Below are positions 49,378 through 57,746 of a DNA stretch of 64,000 nucleotides, piece after piece. Origin of the DNA: CAVTAV01 sp963732795 (GTDB taxonomy: Bacteria; Pseudomonadota; Alphaproteobacteria; CAVTAV01). The translations under genes and the position numbers were made by a program. A model generated the notes under the pieces. It had not been told where the DNA came from and did no database searches. It saw only the letters and a program-made list of their open reading frames with translations. The stretch lies in assembly GCA_963732795.1 (NCBI GenBank), contig CAVTAV010000006.1:620001-684000 (forward strand). Direction: 5' to 3'. Positions within the stretch are counted from its first letter, which is position 1. Every line of letters starts with the position of its first letter.

Positions 49378-49444
49378 GTCATCCCGGATAGCTCGGTTCG
49401 CCGGCGGCATCAAAGATGCCGGGCAAACCGGCTTCCGGGATGAC
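49378..49444. repeat. Dispersed palindromic repeat, family A, copy 4
   Basis: GTCATCCCGGATAGCTCGG ... CCGGCTTCCGGGATGAC with inner hairpin GGCATC-AAA-GATGCC. The flanks match the second half of copy 2 closely while the inner stem differs completely yet stays paired. It lies between two plus-strand genes. Confidence 0.7.
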
Positions 49445-49552
49445 AGGAATGGAGTGCTGGTTCGCGAAAACCAACTCGGGTCTAGCCCCCGCGCATGGGC
49501 GGGCGTTATGATCGCCGTCCCGATCAAGCGCCCAAGGGAAGCAGCACCCGAT

Positions 49553-51259
49553 ATGAACAAGCCAGCCGATATCAAAGCCGCCGGCACCACCGCCGCCGAA
49601 GTTTTTCTCAAGCGCCTCAAGGCCCATGGCGTCGATTATTTCTTCGCCAATGGCGGGACCGATTTTGCGCCGATCGTCGAGGCCTTCGCGCACGGCACGG
49701 TCGCGGGCATGGCGATCCCCGAGCCGCTGATCACGCCGCACGAGACCGCCGCGGTCGCGATGGCGCATGGCTATTATCTCGCGACCGGCCGCCCCCAGGC
49801 GCTGATGGTGCACACCAATGTCGGCTTGGCCAACGCCGTGATGGGCGCGATCAACGCCGCCGCCGATCATATCCCGATGCTGCTCTGCTCGGGCCGCACG
49901 CCGGTGAGCGAGATCGGGCATCTCGGTCATCGCACCGCGCCGATCAATTGGGGCCAGGACATGCACGACCAGGCCGCCCTGGTGCGCGAGTCGGTCAAAT
50001 GGGATTTCGAATTGCGCGTGCCGGAGCAGACCGCGGACCTCGTGGACCGCGCCTTCGGCATCGCGATGTCCTATCCGCGCGGCCCGGTCTATCTGGCGCT
50101 GCCGCGCGAGGCCTTGTGCGCGCCCTGTCCCGAGCCGGACGATCCGGCGCCGACCCTCGCGCCCTCGCGCTACGGCCCGCACCCGAAGGACCTCGAGCGG
50201 GCGGCGGAGATGATTCTCGCCGCCAAATCACCGGTGATCATCGCCCATCGCGTCGGCGACGATGCGGGCGGCTTCAATGCGCTTCGCGATTTCGCCGAGC
50301 TCGTCGGCGCGCCGGTCTGCACCTGGTGGCTGTCGCGCAATCCGATCTCGACCGAAAGCCCGATGTGCGGCGGCCCCAATCCCGGCGATTATCTGGCCGA
50401 TGCCGATCTCGTCATCGTGATCGATCATCTGGTGCCCTGGCTGCCCCACCGCCATCACTTGAAAGACGGCGCGAAGGTCATCCAGATCGGCCCCGATCCG
50501 CTGCATTCGCGCTTTCCCGTGCGCGGCTTCCGCTCCGACCTCTCGATTGCGAGCGATGCCGAGACCGCGCTCCGCTCGCTTGAAGCTGTGCTCCGTCCCG
50601 AGCTCTCCAAGGACAAAGTGGAAGCGCGCTACAAGGCGGCGGCGGCGAAGAACGCCAAGCTCCGGGCCGATCTCATGGCGAAAGCCGAGCAAGGCAGCGG
50701 CACGCCGATGTCGAACCTCTATGTCAGCAAGTGCCTCTCCGACGCCGCGGGGCCGGACGCCGTGGTCTATTCCGAGCTCGGCATCGAGCCCGGCGTGATG
50801 AACCTCCCGAAATCCGATTCCTATTTCAACGCCGCGGTCTCGGGCGGCCTCGGCTGGGGCCTGCCGGCTGCGCTCGGCACCCAGCTCGCCGACCGCGACC
50901 GTATCGTCTGCGCGACGGTCGGCGACGGCTCCTATATGTTCGCCAATCCCGTCGCCTGCCATCAGATCGCCGAGGCCCATGAACTGCCGGTGCTGACCAT
51001 CGTGTTCAACAACGGCCGCTGGAACGCCGTCCGCGCCTCGGCGCTCGACATTTTTCCCAAGGGCTATGCCGCCAAGGCAAACCTGATGCCGGTCACGACG
51101 CTTCGCCCCACCCCCGACTTCTGCAAGATCGCCGAAGCCAGCCGAGGCTGGGCCGAACGCGTCGAAAACGGCGCCGACCTGCCGAAGGCGCTGGCCCGCG
51201 CCCTCGACGTCATCCGCACCGAAAAGCGGCAGGCTTTGCTGGAAGTCATCACCGCCTGA
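49553..51259 (+). CDS. Thiamine-pyrophosphate-dependent enzyme (acetolactate synthase/benzoylformate decarboxylase-like)
   Basis: A 568-aa TPP enzyme. The N-terminal pyrimidine-binding domain has FLKRLKAHGVDYFFANGGTD and the catalytic glutamate in PHETAAVAMAHGYYLATGRP. The central domain carries VGDDAGGFNALRDFAELVGA, and the C-terminal PP domain the GDG..NN motif (VGDGSYMFANPVACHQIAEA ... IVFNNGRWN). Family members act on 2-oxo acids; this subgroup is annotated only as TPP-requiring. ATG 49553 was chosen over the upstream in-frame start because AAGGGAAG precedes it and homology begins there. It may serve the catabolic block downstream. Confidence 0.88.
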   Translation: MNKPADIKAAGTTAAEVFLKRLKAHGVDYFFANGGTDFAPIVEAFAHGTVAGMAIPEPLITPHETAAVAMAHGYYLATGRPQALMVHTNVGLANAVMGAINAAADHIPMLLCSGRTPVSEIGHLGHRTAPINWGQDMHDQAALVRESVKWDFELRVPEQTADLVDRAFGIAMSYPRGPVYLALPREALCAPCPEPDDPAPTLAPSRYGPHPKDLERAAEMILAAKSPVIIAHRVGDDAGGFNALRDFAELVGAPVCTWWLSRNPISTESPMCGGPNPGDYLADADLVIVIDHLVPWLPHRHHLKDGAKVIQIGPDPLHSRFPVRGFRSDLSIASDAETALRSLEAVLRPELSKDKVEARYKAAAAKNAKLRADLMAKAEQGSGTPMSNLYVSKCLSDAAGPDAVVYSELGIEPGVMNLPKSDSYFNAAVSGGLGWGLPAALGTQLADRDRIVCATVGDGSYMFANPVACHQIAEAHELPVLTIVFNNGRWNAVRASALDIFPKGYAAKANLMPVTTLRPTPDFCKIAEASRGWAERVENGADLPKALARALDVIRTEKRQALLEVITA

Positions 51260-51272
51260 CGAGAGCGTTGTT

Positions 51273-51460
51273 CCTTCTCCCCTTGGCGGGAGAAGGATAC
51301 AGAGGCTTGGCGAAGCGTAGCCGAGCCTTAGCCGACGTTGGATGAGGGGGACTCCGTCGCAAGAGATTTGCGTCCAGCGCCGGCCCCCTCACCCGACTGC
51401 GGCTAAGCTCGCTTCGCTCGCTAAGCCTACGTTGCCCTCTCCCGCGGTGGGGAGAGGGGG
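51273..51460. repeat. Dispersed intergenic repeat, family C, copy 2
   Basis: Composed of two inverted halves: CCTTCTCCCC-TTGGC-GGGAGAAGG ... GGATGAGGGGG and CCCCCTCACCC ... CCCTCTCCC-GCGGT-GGGGAGAGGG, joined by GGCTAAGCTCGCTTCGCTCG. It shares layout with the copy at 14297. It directly precedes the truncated DUF2339 fragment. Confidence 0.6.
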
Positions 51461-51494
51461 CCTTTGGCGCGATTCTCCCGTTACTGGCGGATAA

Positions 51495-51740
51495 CGGGCC
51501 GTCGGCCTCCTTGCCGGCGTCGCGGCGCTGGTCCTCACTTTCGTCTGGATCGCCGCGGCGCTGACGCGCCTCGCCATGATCATGCTGACGGTCGCGAAGG
51601 TGTTCCTCTACGACATGTCGATCCTGACCGGGCTCTACCGGGTGCTGTCATTCCTGGGCCTCGGCCTGGCGCTGGTCGCGATCGGCTTCCTCTATCAGCG
51701 CTTCGTCTTCCCGGTCGCGAAGCCGAAACCGCAGAGTTAG
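51495..51740 (+). pseudogene. DUF2339 membrane-protein C-terminal remnant
   Basis: From the stop at 51492-51494 onward the frame reads about 81 residues, ending LTVAKVFLYDMSILTGLYRV, then LSFLGLGLALVAIGFLYQRF and VFPVAKPKPQS. This is the signature end of DUF2339 multi-helix membrane proteins, which are normally many hundreds of residues long. No start codon with a ribosome site precedes it, and the family C repeat ends 35 nt upstream, so the 5' portion has been lost. It overlaps the next gene's 3' end by 4 nt. Confidence 0.6.
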
Positions 51741-52957
51741 CTCCGCTCGGCGATCCAGGCCTTGACGGTCTCGGGGCTCTTGAGCCGCGCCCATTGGCGC
51801 TCGGGGTAACTGAAATTCTCGGTGAACTCGTCGCAGAGCGCCTGGTTTTGGCTCATCGCGCCGACGAATTCGAGGAAGTCGGGCCGGGGCGGGGCGAGCA
51901 TGAAGTTGGTCCAATTTTGCGCGCCGAGCACGCGCTCCATGCGACGCTCGTCGACGCGCTCGACGAAGGCTTTGTCGAAGACGTCCGAAGCCACGATCTC
52001 CTCGCCCAGAATCCAGGCGGCGTGAGAGGCGATATTCGCGCCCTGGCCGATCACGGGATCGACGGTTGAATGGGCATCACCGACGGCAATCGCGATCTTG
52101 CCGTTGCCGAGATTGGCGGAGGATTCGCGCACCGCCGGGACGAGCCCGCCCTGGATCAGATCCTTCGGCCCCTGGAGATCGAAATGCGCCGTGTCGATGC
52201 GCTCATAGATGGTCGGGTGATGCTTTTCGAGCTTGGCCAGGAGCGTGTCGAGGTATTGCTGCTTGCCATCCTCGTACCGAATGCGCGCCACGTCTTCGAG
52301 ATCGCCGCCCGGGATATTCTCGAACAGCAGAACATGGGCACGGCCGGAGAAGCTCAGCATCGGAATCAGGATGATCTCGCCATGGCCGGGCGAGACCGAG
52401 AAAGTCACCATGACGGGATCCGCCGGGCGAATGCCGACATAGATGCCGCCCGAGATCAGCCGTTGCGGTCGGTCGTAGGGCGAGTGTTCGGCGACGCGCG
52501 GAAACATGTCGCCGAACGCGCCGCGTCCCGCCCCGACGACCAATAAGTCGAACCGGTTGGCGAGCGCCGGAATCTCGTCGCGCGCGATCTGGCGATATTC
52601 GATCGTGCCGCCGCGCGCTTCGAAATCCTCCATCAAGGTCGGCAAATAAATCCGGTAATCGACGGCCCGGCTCGGAGAGCTGAAATAGCCCGGAAAGTCC
52701 AAGGGCTCTTGGCCGCCGAAATGATGCTGGTGCCCCGTAGAGCCGTATTCCTCGGCCGGCCAATGATCGACGCCGAGCGCCTTCTCCCGCGCCACCGTCA
52801 CGTGATGATGGGCGACCGTGTTCGGCAGGCGCATGTCGCGCACCTGATCGGGCGTCCGCTCGGTGATGATGGTCGCGTCCACGCCGTGCTGGCGGAGATA
52901 GAGCCCGAGATGAAGCCCGGCCGTACCGGCGCCGATGATGCCGATGGATTTGCCCAT
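51737..52957 (-). CDS. StyA-like FAD-dependent monooxygenase
   Basis: A 406-aa flavoprotein. IGIIGAGTAGLHLGLYLRQ is the Rossmann GxGxxG; FDLLVVGAGRGAFGDMFPR and AIAVGDAHSTVDPVIGQGAN (the GD motif closing on the flavin) match styrene monooxygenase StyA and its relatives. These need a separate flavin reductase to supply FADH2 and epoxidise an alkene or oxidise an aromatic ring; no reductase gene is seen here. It is the last gene of the minus-strand block. Confidence 0.85.
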   Translation of the reverse strand: MGKSIGIIGAGTAGLHLGLYLRQHGVDATIITERTPDQVRDMRLPNTVAHHHVTVAREKALGVDHWPAEEYGSTGHQHHFGGQEPLDFPGYFSSPSRAVDYRIYLPTLMEDFEARGGTIEYRQIARDEIPALANRFDLLVVGAGRGAFGDMFPRVAEHSPYDRPQRLISGGIYVGIRPADPVMVTFSVSPGHGEIILIPMLSFSGRAHVLLFENIPGGDLEDVARIRYEDGKQQYLDTLLAKLEKHHPTIYERIDTAHFDLQGPKDLIQGGLVPAVRESSANLGNGKIAIAVGDAHSTVDPVIGQGANIASHAAWILGEEIVASDVFDKAFVERVDERRMERVLGAQNWTNFMLAPPRPDFLEFVGAMSQNQALCDEFTENFSYPERQWARLKSPETVKAWIAERS

Positions 52958-53013
52958 GGAATGCCCCGTCGAAAGGGTTCCCGGCCGGCCAGCCTCCGGT
53001 CGGGTCTCACGCG

Positions 53014-54099
53014 TTACAGGTCGAACAATTTCATCGCATTGCCGCTCCGCACCATGTCGCGCACACCCGGCGCCAAGGCATCGACGCGGCTCAAGACGCC
53101 CGGCATGTCGCCGATCGAGAACGGATAGTCGGAGCCGTACATCACCCGGTCCGCGCCGACGCTGTCGATCAGGAAGTTCATGGTCTTCTGATCATAGACG
53201 ATCGAGTCGTAATAGAGTCGGCTCATATAGGTCGAGGGCGGCGTGTCGATCTTGCGCGGGCTGCGGCTGACCTCCCACATCCGGTCGAACCGCGCCACGA
53301 GATAGGGGAATTCGCCGCCACCGTGGCAGGCGATCATCCTCAAATGCGGGAACGTATCGAGGAAGCCGTCCAGGATCATCCGCGCGAAGCAGAGGCTCGT
53401 CTCGGTGGTGAAGCCGATGGTGTTGCCGAGGCCGTAGTCCTTCAATCCCATGCCGTCCACGAAGGGGAGGGTGGGATGGATGAAGACCGGCATGTCCATG
53501 GCGTCGATCTCGCGCCAGATCGGCCGAAACTGCTCCTCGGTCAGGGCGTGGCCGAGGATATTGGTCAACATGCACACGCCGACCGCGCCGTTCTTCTTGG
53601 CGCGCTTCAATTCCTCGATGGCGTCGTCGGCATATTGCCAGGGCAGCGAGGCGAACCAGCGGATGCGGCCGTCATGCTTCTCCTGCGCCGCCTTGTAGTC
53701 GTCGTTGATCGCGCGCGCGGCGCCGGCGCTCTGGGACTTGGTGCCCCAATAGACATTGGGCGCGGTGAGGCTGATGACCGCGATATCGACGCCGGCCGCA
53801 TCCATCGCCTTCAAGCGGATATCGTAGTCCAGCATCGCGTCGGAGATCGCGCCGATATACTCGCCGCGATAGACGAGCTCGCGTTTGGGCCCGAGATGGA
53901 AATTCGGATCCTTCGCCTCGTTGACCCGCTCCATCCAGCCCGGCGAATACATATGGGTGTGGACGTCGATCACCTTGGCGGTGGATTTCGCCGGCGGTCC
54001 TTGCGTCTGGGTGGTTTCGGCCAACGCGCTCTTGCCGGCGAGGCCTAACGCTCCGGCGGCGCCTGCCGCGCCAAGGAAAGATCTGCGGTCGATGGTCAT
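53014..54099 (-). CDS. Tat-exported amidohydrolase (ACMSD-like family)
   Basis: A 361-aa protein with a twin-arginine leader IDRRSFLGAAGAAGALGLAG. The metal-dependent hydrolase domain has DVHTHMYSP (first HxH), FIHPTLPFVDGMG, ACHGGGEFPYL and YGSDYPFSIGD with the terminal catalytic Asp. It resembles 2-amino-3-carboxymuconate 6-semialdehyde decarboxylase and related decarboxylases/hydratases, which are normally cytoplasmic, so export is notable. The substrate is probably an aromatic-derived acid, by analogy. It starts 92 nt after the coiled-coil gene's stop. Confidence 0.87.
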   Translation of the reverse strand: MTIDRRSFLGAAGAAGALGLAGKSALAETTQTQGPPAKSTAKVIDVHTHMYSPGWMERVNEAKDPNFHLGPKRELVYRGEYIGAISDAMLDYDIRLKAMDAAGVDIAVISLTAPNVYWGTKSQSAGAARAINDDYKAAQEKHDGRIRWFASLPWQYADDAIEELKRAKKNGAVGVCMLTNILGHALTEEQFRPIWREIDAMDMPVFIHPTLPFVDGMGLKDYGLGNTIGFTTETSLCFARMILDGFLDTFPHLRMIACHGGGEFPYLVARFDRMWEVSRSPRKIDTPPSTYMSRLYYDSIVYDQKTMNFLIDSVGADRVMYGSDYPFSIGDMPGVLSRVDALAPGVRDMVRSGNAMKLFDL

Positions 54100-54190
54100 C
54101 GCTCATCCCCCAGGATATAGCTGCCTCCGGTGCAACAATCGCACGGGCCGCGCCACGCGACAATCCCCGAGGCCGAAGGGGCGCCGGGGC

Positions 54191-54688
54191 CTATCGTCTT
54201 GCGGAAAGACCGGCGGTGATTTCGATGGGCGGTGCGCTCGGCGCGATGGCGCCGAGAAGGTCGGCTTCCACGGCCTGCTTCTCCGCAGCCGCTTTCTCGG
54301 CTTCCAGCCGGGTCGTCGTCACCTTGTCCTTGGCGTCGTCGAGCGCGGCGAACAGGCGGGCATTTATCTCGTGGCGAAGCTTGGCGGCCGTGTGCTTCAG
54401 GGCGGCGCGATCCGAATTGTTGGCCGGCATCTGATTGAGCTTCACTTTCACGTCGTTGAGCTTCTCGAGAGCCGTTTGCAGGGCGATCTGCGCGCTGTCC
54501 CGCTCGGCGACGGCGGTCCGAAGCGCTTCATTGGCCTGCGTCTCGGCTCTGGTCGCCTCGGCGAGCGCCGCATGGGAGCCGCCGCTTGCGGCTTCGGCGG
54601 TCGAGAAGTCGCCGGCGAGGGAAATGCCGGCCGTCCCGATCATCATCGTGGTGCCCAAAATCGTCGCGACGAAAGATTTGGTCCACAT
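54191..54688 (-). CDS. Exported coiled-coil protein, unrecognised
   Basis: From ATG 54688, with CGGAGG 5 nt upstream, a 165-aa protein with a signal peptide (FVATILGTTMMIGTAGISLA). The mature part is almost entirely helical with heptad-like Ala/Leu spacing (ALAEATRAETQANEALRTAV, DKVTTTRLEAEKAAAEKQAV). There are no cysteines and no known family. It probably forms a periplasmic coiled coil. Its position inside the block suggests co-expression with the exported enzymes. Confidence 0.65.
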   Translation of the reverse strand: MWTKSFVATILGTTMMIGTAGISLAGDFSTAEAASGGSHAALAEATRAETQANEALRTAVAERDSAQIALQTALEKLNDVKVKLNQMPANNSDRAALKHTAAKLRHEINARLFAALDDAKDKVTTTRLEAEKAAAEKQAVEADLLGAIAPSAPPIEITAGLSARR

Positions 54689-54850
54689 TGTCCACCTCCG
54701 GGTCGATGAGGAGAAACAGGGGCGTTCCAAAGCAGGAAACGGCCCTGCGTGTTCTTCCAAACGATGGACATGGAACGCCCGAAAGCGGGCGAAGGTTCGG
54801 CGCGTTTTTGAAGAAATTGTGCTCTTTTATGGTTAACGACGCGGCGGTTT

Positions 54851-56114
54851 TCAGGGGACTCGCGGCAGCATCCGGACCGACTTCCGGCCGATTTCCTTGA
54901 TCGACGCGACGCCCGCCTGGCGCATCGTGAGCGCGAACTCCGCGCGCATCAGGTCGATCACCGTCTCGACGCCTTCCTGGCCGAAAGAGGCGAGGCCCCA
55001 GAGATAGGGCCGGCCGATGCCGACGGCTTTCGCGCCCAAGGCCAGGGCCTTGAACACGTCCCCGCCGCGCCGGAAGCCGCTGTCGATCAGGACCGGCACT
55101 TTTCCTTTCACGGCGGCGACGATCTCGGACAAGACCTCGATGGTGGCGATGCCGCTCTCGTCGGCGCGGCCGCCGTGGTTCGAGACCACGATGCCGTCGA
55201 CGCCGTATTTGACGCAGCGCCTGGCATCCTCCGCCGTCATGATGCCCTTGATCACGAGCTTGCCTTTCACGTCCTCCCGCAGTCTCGCGACGAAATCCCA
55301 ATCGACCCATTTGGGGCCGGCGAAAGCGCCCGGCTCGAGGGCGAGGCCCTGGAACATGGGGAAGTGCGCCGTATTCAAGAGCCCGCCCTCGCCGTGGCAG
55401 GAGGTGCAGTCGCGGCCGTCGATCACCGCCATGCGCGACTGCCATTCGAGATCGCGCCCCGCAAGAATATCGACGGTGAGCACGATGACATCGGAACCGG
55501 CCAAAGCGGCGCGCGCCGCGAGCGATTCGCCGTTGGTCCAGCCGCCGATGACATAGAGCTGGAACCAGGCGGGCCGGCCGAGTGCGGCGTTCACATCTTC
55601 GAGCGAGGTGTCGCTCGCGGTCGAGAGCATCATGACGGCATCGCGGCTCTTGGCCGCCGCGGCGACCGCGAGTTCGCCTTGCGGATTGAACGCGCGCTGC
55701 CCGCCAACCGGGCAGAGATAGATCGGCGAGGGCATGGTTTCGCCATAGAGCGTGACTTTGGTGTCGATCTTCTCGACATCGGCGAGGCGGTGCGGCGGGA
55801 TGCCGAACTCGCGGAACGCCGCCTGATTGCGGTGAAGCGTCACCTCGTCCATCACGCCCGAGGAGAGATAGCCCCAATGGGCGGGCGGCAGGGCCTTGCG
55901 GGCGGCGGCCTCGAAGTCGAACACGTTGATCGCGTCGCGCGCCGATTTGATCACATAGTCGCGTACGACCCGCTCGCGCAGCGGGATCGGCGTCGTCCCG
56001 GCCGAATTCGGCAGCGAAGGCCTTGAATCCGGTCGAGGCCAGGATCGGGCTGGCCGCGAGATATTTGAGAAACGCGCGGCGCTGATGCCGGATTGCGGGG
56101 CCGGTCAGCCCCAC
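54851..56114 (-). CDS. Tat-exported alpha-hydroxy-acid dehydrogenase with CxxCH (frameshifted as sequenced)
   Basis: The FMN alpha-hydroxy-acid dehydrogenase fold (lactate, glycolate, mandelate oxidases): MIKSARDAINVFDFEAAARK, YLCPVGGQRAFNPQGELAVA, IVVSNHGGRADES with the catalytic histidine, PVLIDSGFRRGGDVFKALAL and AVGIGRPYLWGLA. The leader RRAFLKYLAASPILA is a Tat-type signal in the preceding frame; one extra base near 55,990 separates them (DDA / IPLRERVVRDYVIKSA). Corrected length is about 420 aa. A CTSCHG sequence, a c-type heme motif, replaces the usual loop after the FMN strand. Start taken as GTG 56114, overlapping the GST stop. Confidence 0.85.
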
Positions 56115-56893
56115 CGCGCATGCTCCGAGCCGGGGGCGTAGGCTTCGTCGGGCTTCTGGGTCCGGGCCATGGCGAGAGCCGCCTTTACCGCCGGGCGTTC
56201 CCGCATCCGGGCGAGCCATTCCATGAGCTTGGGCGAGGCGGTCGCGTTGCAGTCCTCGGGCATCAGCTTCGGCATCGAATTCATGAAGGCGAAGGCCTCG
56301 ATGTCGACGGCGGAATAACCGTCCGGCAGAAGCCATTCCTGCTGTTGAAGCGTCTTTTCCAGCCGTTCGATGGCCACCCGGCCATTGGTTTCGGATTCCT
56401 CGATCTCATCCGCGTCGTAGGCATCCTCGATCGCCGCCAGCCAGCGCTGCTTGCGCTCCTCGGTCGGCATGGACGCGACCATTTCGTCGAGATCGTTGCG
56501 GCGGCGTTTCTTGAGTTCGGGCACGAGATATTTGCGGCAGCCCAAAGTCGCGACCGCGGGGCCGGTGCGCTCGCCGAGATAGCGGCCGAAGGCGCGGGCG
56601 CGCCATCGGCCGGCGGCGGTCTCGGGAAAGAGCCGCGGCGCCTTGGGGAACTCGTCGTCCAGATATTCCATCATGAAGAAGGATTCCGAGATCACCGCCT
56701 CGCCGTTCACCAGGATCGGTCCTTCGATGTCGAAATTGTGCACGCCCTCGACATTCAGCTTGGGGCCGGATTTGAGCTGCTCGAAGGCGAGCCAGTCCTG
56801 GTAATGGCTGTTGAAGTCGAGGCCCTTCTCGTGGAGCGCCACCATCGGCTTCAAGCAAAAGGTATTGGGCTCCCAGTGATAGAGATCCAGCAT
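56105..56893 (-). CDS. Glutathione S-transferase, beta-etherase (LigF)-like, first copy
   Basis: A 262-aa GST opening MLDLYHWEPNTFCLKPMVAL. The YHWEPN..(G/L)KP start and the VISESFFMMEYLDDEFP segment mark the LigF/LigE-like subgroup, which cleaves beta-aryl ethers of lignin using glutathione, though many members have other uses. The C-terminal domain has DGYSAVDIEAFAFMNSMPKL. It lies 5 nt after the second GST gene and overlaps the dehydrogenase start, so the three are one transcriptional unit. Confidence 0.87.
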   Translation of the reverse strand: MLDLYHWEPNTFCLKPMVALHEKGLDFNSHYQDWLAFEQLKSGPKLNVEGVHNFDIEGPILVNGEAVISESFFMMEYLDDEFPKAPRLFPETAAGRWRARAFGRYLGERTGPAVATLGCRKYLVPELKKRRRNDLDEMVASMPTEERKQRWLAAIEDAYDADEIEESETNGRVAIERLEKTLQQQEWLLPDGYSAVDIEAFAFMNSMPKLMPEDCNATASPKLMEWLARMRERPAVKAALAMARTQKPDEAYAPGSEHARWG

Positions 56894-56898
56894 CGCGC

Positions 56899-57678
56899 TT
56901 ACGCCTTGTTCTCGCCGGTCTTTTGGGGCCGCTTGAGATGGGTCAGTCGGTCGGCGGTGAAGACCCGGCCCAAGTTCCAGCTCTCGACCGTGGCGGGCCG
57001 CTCATAGATCTTGCGCAGCCATTCCATGGTATGGGGCGTTTTTTCGTCCGAGACATAGCCATTCGGATTCATCGGCATGAAATAGCAGAGATTGAAGGCG
57101 CAGATATCGGCGATGCTGAACCCGCCGCCGGCGAGCCATTCGCTTTTGGCGAGATGCTCCTCCATCAGCTTGACGCCGTAGCGGTAGCGCCGGTCGGATT
57201 CGTCGAGTTCGCCGGGCTTGAAGGTGCCGAGACGCGATTTCTCCCAGGATTTCTGGCGCTCCTTCTGCGGGATCTTCTTCATCACCTCTTTGAGCTCGTT
57301 CGCCTCCTCTTCGCTCGGCGGGGTGGCGGCGCGCCGGCTCCAGGCCAGCATGCTGACCGAAGGGGCGTAATACTGGTCGACGAATTTCATCCACCAGCGC
57401 ATTCGCCAGCGGCCTTCGGCGTCGGCCGGCCGCAAGGGCGGGCCGTCGAAGGCCTCGTCGACATATTCCATGATCGCGGTGGATTCGTAGAGATTGAGGT
57501 CGTCGTGCTTCATCGCCGGCACGACGCCCAGCGGATTGATCTCGAGATACCAGTCCTGGTGATGGTCGTGCTGGAACACGTCGATCCAGTGGCTCTCGAA
57601 GTCCACGCCTTTCTCTTTCAAGGCCTGGATCGGCTTGCCCGAATTGGCGTTCGGCTCCCAGTGATAGAGCGTCAGCAT
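56899..57678 (-). CDS. Glutathione S-transferase, beta-etherase (LigF)-like, second copy
   Basis: A 259-aa GST from ATG 57678 with GGGAGGGGG upstream: MLTLYHWEPNANSGKPIQAL, NPLGVVPAMKHDDLNLYEST (cis-Pro and Glu-Ser glutathione contacts), RWRMRWWMKFVDQYYAPSVS and GGGFSIADICAFNLCYFMP. The opening and the MRVWTKWVDEY-like helix resemble Sphingobium LigF as I recall it. It shares the YHWEPN opening with the adjacent copy and is probably a paralogue by tandem duplication. The long upstream open frame lacks family sequence. Confidence 0.87.
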   Translation of the reverse strand: MLTLYHWEPNANSGKPIQALKEKGVDFESHWIDVFQHDHHQDWYLEINPLGVVPAMKHDDLNLYESTAIMEYVDEAFDGPPLRPADAEGRWRMRWWMKFVDQYYAPSVSMLAWSRRAATPPSEEEANELKEVMKKIPQKERQKSWEKSRLGTFKPGELDESDRRYRYGVKLMEEHLAKSEWLAGGGFSIADICAFNLCYFMPMNPNGYVSDEKTPHTMEWLRKIYERPATVESWNLGRVFTADRLTHLKRPQKTGENKA

Positions 57679-57746
57679 CTCCCCCTCCCGATCAAGCGAA
57701 GCGGTGGCGGCCGGATGCCGCACGGCCGTCTTGCGCGAGGGCGATC

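Noticed and set aside
46797..49382. Very long open frame antiparallel to the patatin-like gene (861 codons)
   Set aside because: It is a GC-rich shadow of the plus-strand gene: its sequence is Arg/Asp/His-rich with no family resemblance, while the plus strand has a full patatin domain.
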